Shown here: positions 1-9,502 of the stretch, piece after piece | Numbering within the stretch: position 1 is the first letter of the stretch | How the letters are laid out: the number at the start of each line of letters is the position of its first letter | From: Nakazawaea peltata | Taxonomy: Eukaryota > Ascomycota > Pichiomycetes > Alaninales > Pachysolenaceae | NCBI GenBank assembly: GCA_001599355.1 | Contig: BCGQ01000001.1 | Coordinates: 1,739,135-1,803,134 of the forward strand | Length of the DNA: 64,000 nucleotides | Direction of reading: 5' to 3' | Notes under the pieces: generated by a model | What the model saw: the letters and a program-made list of their open reading frames with translations, nothing else | What the model was told of the DNA's origin: nothing | The model's database searches: none | Position numbers and translations under genes: made by a program

Positions 1-811
1 GTGTTTGCCTGAAGAGGGTGCTAGTTCGGAAGCTACTGACTCCGAAACCATCACCGATATGATCACTAAGAAATTGTTATCCCCACTGGTACTGATGACT
101 CTTTTAGTTCTGTCGTTAGGACATGATATTGGACATCCCGGATTAACAAATAAATTCCTCGTAGATCACAAAACACCTATCCTGCTCCAATTTGAAGGCA
201 AGAGTGTATTGGAAAGTTTCCATTTCAGTGAGTTTAGAAGTATCTTGGATAAGTTCTATCCTCCTCTCTTTGAAGTGTATGCAGACTACTTGGCATTGAT
301 ACAGAAATCGATCTTATCGACCGATATGACGAACCATTTCAGTTATATCGATAAGATTGATATCTTTATGGATTCAGAACTGCATATCTTACAACAACCG
401 AACGATGAACCTTTCGAAGATGAGATTAAGAATCATACTCGTCTATTATTATGTTCATTGATCATCAAGTGTGCTGATATTTCGAATGTTTCAAGACCGT
501 TGGAAGTGAGTGCCAAATGGGGTGTTTCATTGACTAATGAAACTAACGAGATTGTTACTCTTGAGAAGAATTTGAAGGATCCTCAAGGTGATGTGATTCA
601 AGAATTTGATCATTGTCTTCGGGAGCTTGGAAATATCAAACCGGAAGAGGTGATCAAAGCTTTACCAAGTATTTGTAATGGGCAATGTTTCTTTATTGAG
701 AACTTTGTCATGCAATACTTTGATAAGGTGCAAGTGATCTTGCCTAAGTTGAGTTTTTTGTATGAACAGATTACGGATAATCTTGGGTATTGGAAGAGTC
801 AAAGCAAATAG
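1..811 (+). CDS. PDE2: High-affinity cAMP phosphodiesterase (Pde2 type), 3' part
   Basis: C-terminal part of a class I cyclic-nucleotide phosphodiesterase, the enzyme that hydrolyses cAMP to AMP and damps Ras/PKA signalling. The frame is open from the first full codon (base 2), so the 5' end lies outside the window. The metal-binding signature HDIGHPGLTN is visible at about residues 41-50 of the visible part, and the second metal-site motif CADISNVSRP follows about 115 residues later. These are the two hallmark histidine/aspartate blocks of the PDE catalytic domain. The stop is at 809-811. Pde2 is the only yeast PDE of this class; Pde1 belongs to another family, so the assignment is fairly secure. 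Confidence 0.9.
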   Translation, partial: CLPEEGASSEATDSETITDMITKKLLSPLVLMTLLVLSLGHDIGHPGLTNKFLVDHKTPILLQFEGKSVLESFHFSEFRSILDKFYPPLFEVYADYLALIQKSILSTDMTNHFSYIDKIDIFMDSELHILQQPNDEPFEDEIKNHTRLLLCSLIIKCADISNVSRPLEVSAKWGVSLTNETNEIVTLEKNLKDPQGDVIQEFDHCLRELGNIKPEEVIKALPSICNGQCFFIENFVMQYFDKVQVILPKLSFLYEQITDNLGYWKSQSK

Positions 812-876
812 TGAATAAATGTTTGAATGAGTAGAAGAAGTAAAGGAGAAATGAGTAGTGAAGTAGAGAAGTAGAG

Positions 877-912
<36 letters not shown>

Positions 913-1896
913 AGGGAGGGATAACCAAATGCAAAATCGTATGATGTAAAGTCAATGTAGAGATAGGGATTGGTAGAGATAGGGATTGGTAGAGATATAG
1001 AGGGATCGATAGATGAGAGAAGACGATCGGTAGAGGAGAACAGATGGCCGGTTGAGTTCGATCTCCCCTTGCGCACAAGCCACTCTCACTAACACAACTT
1101 GTTCGTCAGTTTTTCCCACTCAACAGTACCTGTTGATCTAAATAGAGACATTTGATACGTGGTGAGAGGTGGTGAAAAACGAGGTGAGTGAGGGGAGGGT
1201 AAGTAAAAGTAGCAACAAGGAGTTGTGGGGGGGAGGGGGTGTCATAAGAAGATCACATAGAACACTAACGTATCTTATATACCTAATCCAATCATCTCAT
1301 CTCAAATAATGCTACTATTCACTTAACTGCCCTAACTATGCCCCTACAATGCTCCCCAGCTCTCCCCCTCTTCGCCCCCCCTCTACCTGAAATCCCCCTA
1401 TTATCTTACCAAGAATGGGTAAAAAGACTAATTGAAAATCTGAGACCTCCTTTACGATTTTTCCCTCGCCCTCACCTTAATTATGTGTTCGATTATTTTG
1501 TTCACCTAAAGCAGTAAATTTTCAGACATCAACTGAAAAGAAATACTGGAACGTATAAATATCTCCCTCCCTCCCTCATATATTGTATACATTAACACGC
1601 CTTGCTTCTGTATCCGCCCCCGTTCCCGCCATTCAATTTACCATCGGGAAATACGCGGCAAAAACAGAGCGATCCCCCATTTGAAGCACATATAAATAGT
1701 AATTTTCCGTACTATTTTTAACCTTCAAATCAAACAGTAACGGACGAGTATTGCGGGAAAAGATTTTGACAATTTTATCAATTTGAGGCGTTGGGATTCG
1801 GTTTATTAAGATATCATCTCTTATTAGAAGGAAAAAAGTAGCTTATTCCAGTTATTTCTACACCCCGCTTTGAATACCACCTATAATTAGAATCAG
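812..1896. other. Intergenic region, 1.1 kb
   Basis: This gap lies between the PDE2 stop and the La-motif gene. Its left half is purine-rich on the + strand. It has an (AG)14 run at 881-908 and two copies of a 16-bp unit (AGAGATAGGGATTGGT) at 959-990. The right half (about 1500-1896) is A+T-richer and presumably holds the promoter of the La-motif gene. No RNA gene or coding frame was recognised; the minus-strand frames at 662-1078 read low-complexity Ser/Leu/Tyr and look spurious. Confidence 0.6.
881..908. repeat. (AG)14 dinucleotide microsatellite
   Basis: Uninterrupted AG repeat in the 3' flank of PDE2, within a longer purine-rich tract. It is directly visible and no function is implied. 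Confidence 0.95.
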
Positions 1897-3252
1897 ATGA
1901 CTACAGAGCATAACTATAGCGACAATTTGTTGCCTGCGAAGCAGCCACCAGTCAATCCATGGCTGCTGAGAAGACAGCAGCTTCATCAAGCCCAGTCAAA
2001 CACCTCTCTGGACTCGATATCCAAGAGCGCCGTGACCTCAAATGGCCATCTGTCACTGCATGACCTGGACCCTGTCAAACAGAGTTTTGGAGCCAACGGC
2101 GCTTCAACTACAGAAGTTGAAACTCATCAGATTAGTGGTTCCGTTGCAGGATCTAAGTCTTCAGGTAAAATTAAACCCACTTCTCGTGACAAATGGGTTC
2201 ATTACGATGCCACGATTATAGTTGATGATTCTCACGGAAATAGCAATAAAAATGGAAATCAGCGGAATGGCCATAAAAATAAGAAGACAAATAGCCAAGG
2301 CAGAAAGAAACCTCTTTCTGATACAGAGAAATCTACAGATCAGTTAGTAGAGAAGACCTCATCTTTGAAACTTAGTGACTCTGAGAATGATTCTGATAGC
2401 AGTAAAGAGAACAAGGTTCTGGGAAAGAAGGGTAATACAAATGGAGCTGATAAGAGAAGTAATAGAAGACAGTTGAGAAATGCCCCATCTAGAAGGTCTC
2501 TTCAGTTTTCTCTGCCTGGTCAAGCATCATATATGCCAATGCCAAACTATATCTACCCTACTGTTTATCCTCCATATTATACAGGGCCAGCAGGAGGCAT
2601 GGTATTACTGTACCCAACTTCAAATCCTAAACCTCGTGATAGGTCTACTTCTTCAAGAGGAAAGAGATCAAGCACAGCTAATACCTCTACTAGTACTTCC
2701 CCCTCTCCTTCTCCGTCCAGAAAAGGATCCGAGATTCCTACTTTGGTGTCTGTTCCTAACTCACCAAGCTTACTTCATTCTGGTCCACCTTCTCCTGCCA
2801 GATATATGGAGATGTATTTACAGCAACAGCAACAGAAACAACCGCAAATACTATACCCATATGTGATGAATCCTCCTCTGATGCACGCGATTCCTCAGTA
2901 TGTGCCTATTATTCATCCTCCGCAAGCCCGTAGGAGAAATAGTCGCATGGATGATGGCAAGGAAACCGAGTATAACATTGCTCTGCAATTGGACTACTAT
3001 TTTTCGAGAGAGAATTTAATCAAAGACACATATCTCCGAGATAATATGGTGGATGGATATGTTAGTTTGAAGTTTGTTTCTAATTTCCTGAGAATGAAAA
3101 TGATGACTGGAGGTGATTTGAGTTTGGCTGTGGGGGCTCTTGGGAAGTGTAAGAATGTGGAAGTTGAGATACGAGGTGACGATGAGTTTTATTTGAAGTC
3201 TAAATTTGAAGATGTGTTGGGAAGACAAAAGTCGCCTGAGAAGGAGACATAG
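1897..3252 (+). CDS. La-motif RNA-binding protein, Sro9/Slf1-like
   Basis: A 451-residue protein with a C-terminal La-type RNA-binding motif at about residues 360-430; blocks such as DYYFSRENLIKDTYLR and DGYVSLKFVSNFLRM are diagnostic. The preceding ~350 residues are low-complexity Ser/Asn/Lys/Pro-rich with a short glutamine run. This is the layout of yeast Sro9 and Slf1, cytoplasmic polysome-associated proteins that bind mRNA and support translation. There is no RRM after the La motif, which argues against the tRNA-processing La protein Lhp1. The first ATG after the A+T-rich leader is used. Sro9 and Slf1 are paralogues in S. cerevisiae, so I give no single symbol. Confidence 0.85.
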   Translation: MTTEHNYSDNLLPAKQPPVNPWLLRRQQLHQAQSNTSLDSISKSAVTSNGHLSLHDLDPVKQSFGANGASTTEVETHQISGSVAGSKSSGKIKPTSRDKWVHYDATIIVDDSHGNSNKNGNQRNGHKNKKTNSQGRKKPLSDTEKSTDQLVEKTSSLKLSDSENDSDSSKENKVLGKKGNTNGADKRSNRRQLRNAPSRRSLQFSLPGQASYMPMPNYIYPTVYPPYYTGPAGGMVLLYPTSNPKPRDRSTSSRGKRSSTANTSTSTSPSPSPSRKGSEIPTLVSVPNSPSLLHSGPPSPARYMEMYLQQQQQKQPQILYPYVMNPPLMHAIPQYVPIIHPPQARRRNSRMDDGKETEYNIALQLDYYFSRENLIKDTYLRDNMVDGYVSLKFVSNFLRMKMMTGGDLSLAVGALGKCKNVEVEIRGDDEFYLKSKFEDVLGRQKSPEKET

Positions 3253-4038
3253 GAAGAGTAATAAAATAGGTATTTGAATTGTGTAGGGATTAACGTAGAT
3301 GGATAGAAAGTAGTAGGGGTATAAGGTAGAGATTAGTTAGTGTGTAGGAAGTAGTAGGGAGTAGGGAATGCAGGCCATACGAAATTAGGGGTTTTGGTGC
3401 TACGCATATAAATCCGAAAGAGGAATTATTGATAAAATATGAGCAAAATTAAAAGAAGCAGTAGAACGCCGCAGAAGAGGCCGAAAAATAGCCGTGAATT
3501 GATTTAACTACTAGTGTTTTTTATATGCCTTATAGTTAGGTCGAATTTTGTATGTGAATTCTTTAGTTTGGTTCAGCCTTATTATTCTGGATTCCAGAGA
3601 CTGCCTTTGAGTATTCGAGAGAGAACTCGAAGATTTGTAAAAGTCACCTTCAGTAAACCCAGATGCGGTTACCGGTGGTCGATCTGTGCTCCCCTCGTGC
3701 TCTCATGTCTCCCCCTCCTTCCCCTCTCCTTACACTGTCTTCCCTCCGTAGTACCCCCGTCCTCCCCCTGAGCCCCCCCACATCCCTCTCACCCTCCCCC
3801 CCTTCCGCCGCTCACCCTTCCCAAAGAAAATTTTTCCCTTCCAGCCCACGTCAAATTTCCAATGAAGAAAAAAATTTTTTTCCCTCTCTTTTCCTAATGG
3901 AATTCTCTTAATCTCGGCGGCTACCAAAAGAATTGAGGAAGAGCTTAAGCTTGGACTATTGGATTGAATCATCGATAAAAATTTTGGTTGACCCAAAGTT
4001 TTCAACAATCGAGCCGGATTCTCTATCATTTATCCATC
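3253..4038. other. Intergenic region upstream of VTS1
   Basis: A 786-bp gap. The stretch 3690-3850 is strongly pyrimidine-rich on the + strand (C and T runs), a common yeast promoter and leader composition. The overlapping open frames here on both strands are low-complexity and have no family features. No RNA gene was recognised. Confidence 0.5.
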
Positions 4039-5943
4039 ATGGGATCCATCAACGATAAGGATCTCTTCAACTACATCACCTCTCCTATATTATCGTCGAT
4101 TGACGACGACACTGAGGAGGCCAACAGGACTGGTCAATTTGGTCAATCGGGGAAACGTCTCTTTTCTCCACAGACCAGTGCAACCAATGATGGAATATCA
4201 AGCATCTTGACCCCTGATTTCGACAAATTCGCCATCTCCAACCCACTGGATGATTTCATGCAATTACCTACTGTCGACTCCAACAATTTCCTCTCTATGG
4301 CAATCCCTCCAAGGGCTGGCACCCTTTCTCCGTCTAATCTGACTTTCCATGACAACAGTACTGCCAATGAGACAAATGCTGCCACCGCTGCTAGCAGCGT
4401 GTTATTTGCTAACGTCCATGACTCGTTCAATTTGCAAAGACCGATGTCTCTGATTGACTTTTCTTCACATAATTCCAATCTTAATCGCTCATTTGTGTCT
4501 CCGTCGTTATCTCAATTGCATGATTTGAATGCTCCGGGAAGTTCCGCTTTTGCAAATGCCGCTCCTGGCTTTGCTTCCACTCCACAAGTCCCTCCTAATT
4601 TTGACTTCCATGATCAACTGTACTCCAAATTCCCTCCTACCAGCACCAATTTCAACACCGAGTTATTCGAGTTCAAGTTATGGTTGGAGAGTTTGACTTC
4701 CAAGCAGCAGTTGTACATCGTAGACGTGATAGCTAAGACAATTGATGCCGAGAATTCCAAGATTTTGAAACGCAAGTTAGAAGCTTCTTTATCTCAGACT
4801 CCATCTCTTGAAGTACCTAATCAGGATTTGTTGGATCAATTACGCCCTAAATCTGCCGATATCTTAAGTCTGAGACAAGATTATATCCAGAATCAACAAC
4901 TTTATAGACCAACTACCCCAGTGGGTGTCTTTGATTCATCTTTAATGTCTATCCAGCAACCACAACCTCAATTGCCTCAACAGCAACAGCAACAACAGCA
5001 GCAACAACAGCCACCTCCACTGTTTTCTCCAAATCCAAGACTGCCAAAGTATCATTCTCATAAGCTTCTCAACAATGGAGGATCCTCAAATTCTGCTCAA
5101 GGTACCATTGGTAGTGCAAATCAAATAGGTAGACCTTCAAGTGGTCCATCTACTCCAATCTCTGGATTTGGTGGAAACCCAATGAACATGTACAGCAGCT
5201 CCAGGGCTAAATCTCCTATGAATTATGACGATCTCAACAATCACAATATCTTGAAATTGAGTGCCTTATCTACTATTCAATCTCGTGCAAAGTTGGATAA
5301 TAATAAGAGACAGCAAAGTCCTCATGAAGATCGTGGAAGATACGCTGCTCAGGTCCCATTGCAACAGCAACAACAACAGCTTCTGCTGCAACAACTGCTG
5401 CATTTACAATCTCAACAATTGAATAGATACAAGACTTCATCAGTACCACCCCCACTGAATCGTACTAACGGAGTGGCTTCTACTGCTAGAAGAAGTGGTA
5501 CACCAGTGTCTCTGACTTCTAATCCTGCTTCCTCTATCCAACAGCCTCAACCACAATCTTCCGAGGCCAACAAGATCTTGAATGATTCTTTGTTGAAGTT
5601 GGCTTCGATCAATAACATCAAACTGCAACAACTGCAACTGCATGGTCAACCGATCGAATCTACCCCTACAGTTACACCATCTACACCACCTCCAGCCTCT
5701 AAATCTCCAATGCCAAAGGATATCACTTCTCTTGAACTCTTGAGAAACATCCCTCAATGGTTGAAAGTATTGAGATTACACAAATATACCGATATTTTAT
5801 CGTCTTTAGATTGGAAGGTGATGGTTAATTTAACTGATGAAGAATTGGATAATATGGGGATCAGTACTTTAGGAGCCAGACGTAAATTATTGAAACTGTT
5901 CTCCGCTGTTAAAGAGGCCCAAGATTTGGGTGAAATTCAATGA
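4039..5943 (+). CDS. VTS1: Vts1, SAM-domain mRNA-binding post-transcriptional regulator
   Basis: A 634-residue protein, with ATG at 4039 chosen; the frame is open upstream only through non-ATG codons. The last ~65 residues form the Vts1/Smaug SAM domain: blocks IPQWLKVLRLHKY, LTDEELDNMGIS and TLGARRKLLK are clear. Vts1 binds CNGG stem-loops (Smaug recognition elements) and recruits Ccr4-Not deadenylase. The middle is Ser/Pro/Asn/Gln-rich, with a polyglutamine tract (4972-5010) and a second Gln block (5359-5420). Codon 620 (5896-5898) is CTG where S. cerevisiae Vts1, from memory, has Ala in RKLLKAF; this is one of the CTG=Ala sites. Confidence 0.93.
   Translation: MGSINDKDLFNYITSPILSSIDDDTEEANRTGQFGQSGKRLFSPQTSATNDGISSILTPDFDKFAISNPLDDFMQLPTVDSNNFLSMAIPPRAGTLSPSNLTFHDNSTANETNAATAASSVLFANVHDSFNLQRPMSLIDFSSHNSNLNRSFVSPSLSQLHDLNAPGSSAFANAAPGFASTPQVPPNFDFHDQLYSKFPPTSTNFNTELFEFKLWLESLTSKQQLYIVDVIAKTIDAENSKILKRKLEASLSQTPSLEVPNQDLLDQLRPKSADILSLRQDYIQNQQLYRPTTPVGVFDSSLMSIQQPQPQLPQQQQQQQQQQQPPPLFSPNPRLPKYHSHKLLNNGGSSNSAQGTIGSANQIGRPSSGPSTPISGFGGNPMNMYSSSRAKSPMNYDDLNNHNILKLSALSTIQSRAKLDNNKRQQSPHEDRGRYAAQVPLQQQQQQLLLQQLLHLQSQQLNRYKTSSVPPPLNRTNGVASTARRSGTPVSLTSNPASSIQQPQPQSSEANKILNDSLLKLASINNIKLQQLQLHGQPIESTPTVTPSTPPPASKSPMPKDITSLELLRNIPQWLKVLRLHKYTDILSSLDWKVMVNLTDEELDNMGISTLGARRKLLKLFSAVKEAQDLGEIQ
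4972..5010 (+). repeat. CAG/CAA polyglutamine tract in VTS1
   Basis: Mixed CAA/CAG codons encode an almost pure run of glutamines followed by prolines. The mixed codons suggest selection for the Gln run rather than simple slippage. Confidence 0.85.
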
Positions 5944-6374
5944 ATATGACCATCTCGATATGTCAGGAACACTTCGATTGGGTTTATATAAGTATCAAGA
6001 GATATCTTGAATAAATGTTTTATAGTAATTGAGTGAGAGTAGTATGAAACTGGGAGATTTCCTATATGCCCCTACAACCCCCTGTAATTTCCCCTACATT
6101 GTCCTCCCCCTCCCCACCTCTCTCCTACCATTTCTCCCATAACCCCCATAAACCCCTTAGATTTCCCCTAAAATCCTCCCCCAACTCTCCCGCCAGCTCT
6201 CCCGCCAGCTCTCCCGCCAATTCTTTCCAATTCTTTCCAATTCTTTCCAATTCTTCCAATTCTTCCAATTCTTCCACCCCCAAACGCGCACCCCCAAAAT
6301 TCTTCAATTCCTCCAATTTTTCAACCATTCAGTTCCTCCATAAATTCTCCATAAATTCTCCCTGAGCTCGTTTG
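5944..6374. other. VTS1-HOS1 intergenic region
   Basis: A 431-bp gap that is pyrimidine-rich on the + strand. It contains the compound tandem repeat annotated separately, ending about 97 bp before the HOS1 ATG. Nothing else was recognised. Confidence 0.5.
6185..6277 (+). repeat. Compound tandem repeat upstream of HOS1
   Basis: Three consecutive arrays abut: a 12-bp unit CTCTCCCGCCAG x3 (6185-6220), a 10-bp unit TTCTTTCCAA x3 (6221-6250), and a 9-bp unit TTCTTCCAA x3 with one mismatch (6251-6277). The 10- and 9-bp units differ by one T, so one array likely arose from the other by slippage. Confidence 0.9.
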
Positions 6375-7538
6375 ATGTCTTCTGTTAGATGCGGAGTGGT
6401 TACAATCACTCCTCAGCAACAGAAATACTTAGACTCTCTTCCCGCCAACCAATCCCGTTCAGGTCTAGTCAATTCCCTTATATTCGAAGCATACAAACTC
6501 CAGGAAACAGAGGTGGAAGAAATTCCTATTGAAGATAGGGGTGACTGGGAGAGTCAATTACTCAAATTTCACTCTTCTGACTATGTAAATGCACTTAGAA
6601 ATGCTGACAGTTTATCTAATGAAGATCTCGAGCTGTTTGGGCTACTTTATGACTGTCCTGTCTTCCCATATTTATTCGACTATCTGAAGACATGTGCAGC
6701 GAGTACTTTAAGTTGTATTAATTGGATGATAAATAATAGAGAAGGAAGTAGTCGACTTGTGGGTTGCAATTGGCATGGGGGAAGACACCACGGTCGTCGT
6801 AGCCGAGCTCTGGGTTTCTGTTATCTTAATGATATAGTCATAGGTATCACACATCTTCGATCTGTCTTTCCTAAAGTTATGTATATAGATCTAGATCTTC
6901 ATCATGGAGATGGTGTGCTGGAACTGTTTAGAATGTCAGATAAGGTCCTTACACTTTCTATTCACCGTTATGACGTCGGATTTTATCCAGGTACAGGCCA
7001 TCCTTCCAAACCAATCGGAATAGGAAGAGGTCAAGGTCACGATATAAATATCCCAACAAGAAGAGGACTTTCAGATAAGACTTTACTTTACTTGGTTGAA
7101 AATATCGTACTTGCAGTCATGGATTCATTCAGACCTGATTGCTTAGTGATTCAATGTGGCTGTGACGGTCTCTGTACTGACTCACATAAAGAATGGAACC
7201 TAACAATTAAAGGTCTCACCAAACTGATCCATACAATAGTAAACTCATCTCAAAGAGCCGTTTTATTAGGAGGAGGTGGGTATAATCATCCGGAACTGGC
7301 AAAATTCTGGACCTATCTTACCAGTTCCATAGCTACTGGAGATCCAGACAACTGCTGGACTTCACGAGAAGAGATCCCAGATCATAGTTTATCGGACCAT
7401 TATCCCAACAGCTTCGACTTCTGGTATGAGGATCAAGCATCATTGATGAAAGATCAGAACTACGATCCTAATTGGTTGAACTACTTAAAAGAACATGCAT
7501 TGTCTAATATTATTATGCTACAGGAAAATTCTACCTAA
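6375..7538 (+). CDS. HOS1: Class I histone deacetylase, Hos1-like
   Basis: A 387-residue zinc-dependent deacetylase from the ATG at 6375. Visible family blocks are the WHGGRHHGRRSRA region with tandem His, GFCYLNDIVIGI, DLDLHHGDGV (Asp/His zinc ligands), IHRYDVGFYPGTG, and the GGGGYN loop. The GRHH arrangement is closer to Hos1/HDAC8 than to Rpd3 or Hos2, which have GLHH. Hos1 deacetylates cohesin Smc3 in yeast. CTG codons at 6918-6920 and 6924-6926 fall in the DGVEEAF block, where Ala at the second site restores the consensus. The 3' end overlaps ALG1 by 21 bp on the other strand. Paralogue assignment is from motif resemblance only. Confidence 0.75.
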   Translation: MSSVRCGVVTITPQQQKYLDSLPANQSRSGLVNSLIFEAYKLQETEVEEIPIEDRGDWESQLLKFHSSDYVNALRNADSLSNEDLELFGLLYDCPVFPYLFDYLKTCAASTLSCINWMINNREGSSRLVGCNWHGGRHHGRRSRALGFCYLNDIVIGITHLRSVFPKVMYIDLDLHHGDGVLELFRMSDKVLTLSIHRYDVGFYPGTGHPSKPIGIGRGQGHDINIPTRRGLSDKTLLYLVENIVLAVMDSFRPDCLVIQCGCDGLCTDSHKEWNLTIKGLTKLIHTIVNSSQRAVLLGGGGYNHPELAKFWTYLTSSIATGDPDNCWTSREEIPDHSLSDHYPNSFDFWYEDQASLMKDQNYDPNWLNYLKEHALSNIIMLQENST

Positions 7539-8915
7539 AGTGGAGTCCCAATTGTCATCCCAACGATTTTCTGACAGAACAAGAGCTCCGGCCTTCAACT
7601 TGGTCAATTGTTCAGACGACTTCAATAATCTAATAAAAGCATCTGACATCTGTACGGAATTCTCAACTAAAACACCATTAATTTCGTCCTGAACTAACTC
7701 ACCAATGGCCTCGAACTTAAGACTCACCACAGGTACTCCACATCCAAATAAATCCACAATCTTCATAGGGAGATCAATTCCAGAAGACGATCTGTGTAAA
7801 GAGACACCTAAATCTGAAACCAGGAGCAATGAAGGGTAAATCTCCATTGCTACCCAAACATTTTGTACTATAACTTTCTGGAATTGGCTTCTATCTACGG
7901 CATCCAAAAACTGTTGTCTCATTGGACCTTTTCCGGTGACAATTACAAGCAAATTTGGACCACCAACCAGTTTCAGTTGTTGTTCATACAATCTCAAAGC
8001 ATCTATTAACATACCAAAATCCTCATCCTCGGTAAAAGAAGTAGAAGAAATGAGTACTTTATCTGTTTTGTGATCAAATTTGAAATGACTATTCGATACT
8101 TGGAATATTTCAGGATGCTTTGATATGAATTGTTGTTTTTGGTCATTATCCACAAGTGGTTGAAATTGAGATGGAGCTCTATCATATAAAATGAGTAATT
8201 TACGTTTAGAAATGCCAAATTCTGTATTTAAAAACCTTGACATCAGATCTGTCACTGTAAGATTCAAGTTAGAAAACCTTCCAAAGAACTTCTCATAAAA
8301 CTTCACCAGCCTAACTATAGGATGATTGAGATTTTTGAATCTCAAATTAAGTATACTATAATTCAAATTATGCCAGTCAGTCACAATATAACAATTTTTG
8401 TACCATAATTTCTTGAGTAATACAACAATCATCAAAAGTGGCATCGAAGGGGGGTTTTGAATGAGAATGTATCTAGAACCGTCCATTAAATCGAACAACA
8501 ATCGAGATATCGAACCCAATTGATGCACCACCTTGAGCATAGCAAACAATATATACGGTAATTCACGAGTGTTCTTGATCACCTTTATATCATGGATCTC
8601 AATATCCTCATTATCAGCATAAAATTCAGGTAATTCACTCTCAAGATACCCACAAAGCCTGACTTGGAAGCCATTGTCGACTAAACTCTTGGTATGATAC
8701 AACATACGAGGTGAATGACCCAAATCTCCTAGTACGCAAACCACCAGCTGTGTCTTATTGACCACTAAACGGCGTCTATACCGTGTGGCCACCTCAGGTA
8801 ACATGATATAAAAAAGGACAGGAGTGGCGAGATAGAAAGCGATTAAACACCAAACCCAGGTATCAAAATCGAATTGGCCTTGGTCAAATCCTCTATAGGC
8901 GATCCATTTGTCCAT
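7518..8915 (-). CDS. ALG1: Alg1, chitobiosyldiphosphodolichol beta-mannosyltransferase
   Basis: A 465-residue ER membrane enzyme that adds the first mannose to GlcNAc2-PP-dolichol in N-glycan assembly. The ATG complement is at 8913-8915; the frame extends upstream only through a TTG. There is an N-terminal membrane segment (residues ~15-40), then the Alg1 signature VCVLGDLGHSPRM (GDxGxSPR), ILIQNPPSMP and a GT-B C-terminal half with DLPMKIVDLFGCGVPV (Glu/Asp-rich donor site region). The length suits the family (449 in S. cerevisiae). Its stop overlaps the end of HOS1. A CTG codon just before the GDLGHSPRM block fits Ala. Confidence 0.93.
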   Translation of the reverse strand: MDKWIAYRGFDQGQFDFDTWVWCLIAFYLATPVLFYIMLPEVATRYRRRLVVNKTQLVVCVLGDLGHSPRMLYHTKSLVDNGFQVRLCGYLESELPEFYADNEDIEIHDIKVIKNTRELPYILFAMLKVVHQLGSISRLLFDLMDGSRYILIQNPPSMPLLMIVVLLKKLWYKNCYIVTDWHNLNYSILNLRFKNLNHPIVRLVKFYEKFFGRFSNLNLTVTDLMSRFLNTEFGISKRKLLILYDRAPSQFQPLVDNDQKQQFISKHPEIFQVSNSHFKFDHKTDKVLISSTSFTEDEDFGMLIDALRLYEQQLKLVGGPNLLVIVTGKGPMRQQFLDAVDRSQFQKVIVQNVWVAMEIYPSLLLVSDLGVSLHRSSSGIDLPMKIVDLFGCGVPVVSLKFEAIGELVQDEINGVLVENSVQMSDAFIRLLKSSEQLTKLKAGALVLSENRWDDNWDSTLGRIFL

Positions 8916-9502
8916 TTTAGTTCCACTACCAGATCGTATTGCCAAAGTTGTAGCCCCTTTGAGTGGCTGTCATTGATCTACCGGAAGGTATCGCTGTGAG
9001 GAACGCGGAGCGCACAATTTTTAGCGCGGATGGACAAAGTCGTGTACAAATACTCAATTCCATATTAAGTAATTACGATGCGATCAAAGAGGCAATGAGT
9101 GAAATGGCAGGCGAAGCAGATCGAAAGGAAAGGATTAGGACAAAAATAGTAGTAAAATTTAAGCATTGACTACGGTAAAGGGGGAGAACTAAAATATGCT
9201 ATTGGGGTGCGAATGACTTGAAATTTGGTAAATCTCCTATTATACACTGCAGAAATCATTCCTCCAAATTTCAGCTCTCCACCACCCCTGCAACCCCAAA
9301 ATCCCACCCCCAAGTCACTTTTCCTCCCTCATCTTTCCCTATTTTTCCTCCCTTCTCCCTATTTTTTCCTCTCCTCCCTTTGAAACACGTAAATCCCTAA
9401 TAAAATCCCACCCAAAATCAGCGAAAGAAAAAATAAAACACAACAAGTTTTTATTTATACACTGAGTCCATCGTATCTCTATAGAATATAGCAATACATA
9501 TA
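8916..9502. other. ALG1-CMD1 divergent intergenic region
   Basis: A 587-bp promoter region shared by ALG1 (-) and CMD1 (+). A 68-codon open frame at 8963-9169 is preceded immediately by a stop and lacks an early ATG (see rejected items). From 9240 to 9400 the + strand is C/T-rich. No RNA gene was recognised. Confidence 0.5.

Noticed and set aside
662-1078. Minus-strand ORFs antisense to the PDE2 end
   Set aside because: Mostly the translation of an AG/TC repeat (Ser-Leu runs); antisense to a real gene.
5440-5757. Minus-strand ORF antisense to VTS1
   Set aside because: A shadow of Gln-rich codons read on the other strand (Leu/Gln/Arg runs).
8963-9169. 68-codon open frame between ALG1 and CMD1 with protein-like composition
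   Set aside because: A stop lies directly before its first codon (GTG), there is no ATG until residue ~44, and no TACTAAC/AG acceptor was seen just upstream that could make it a second exon. No family match.
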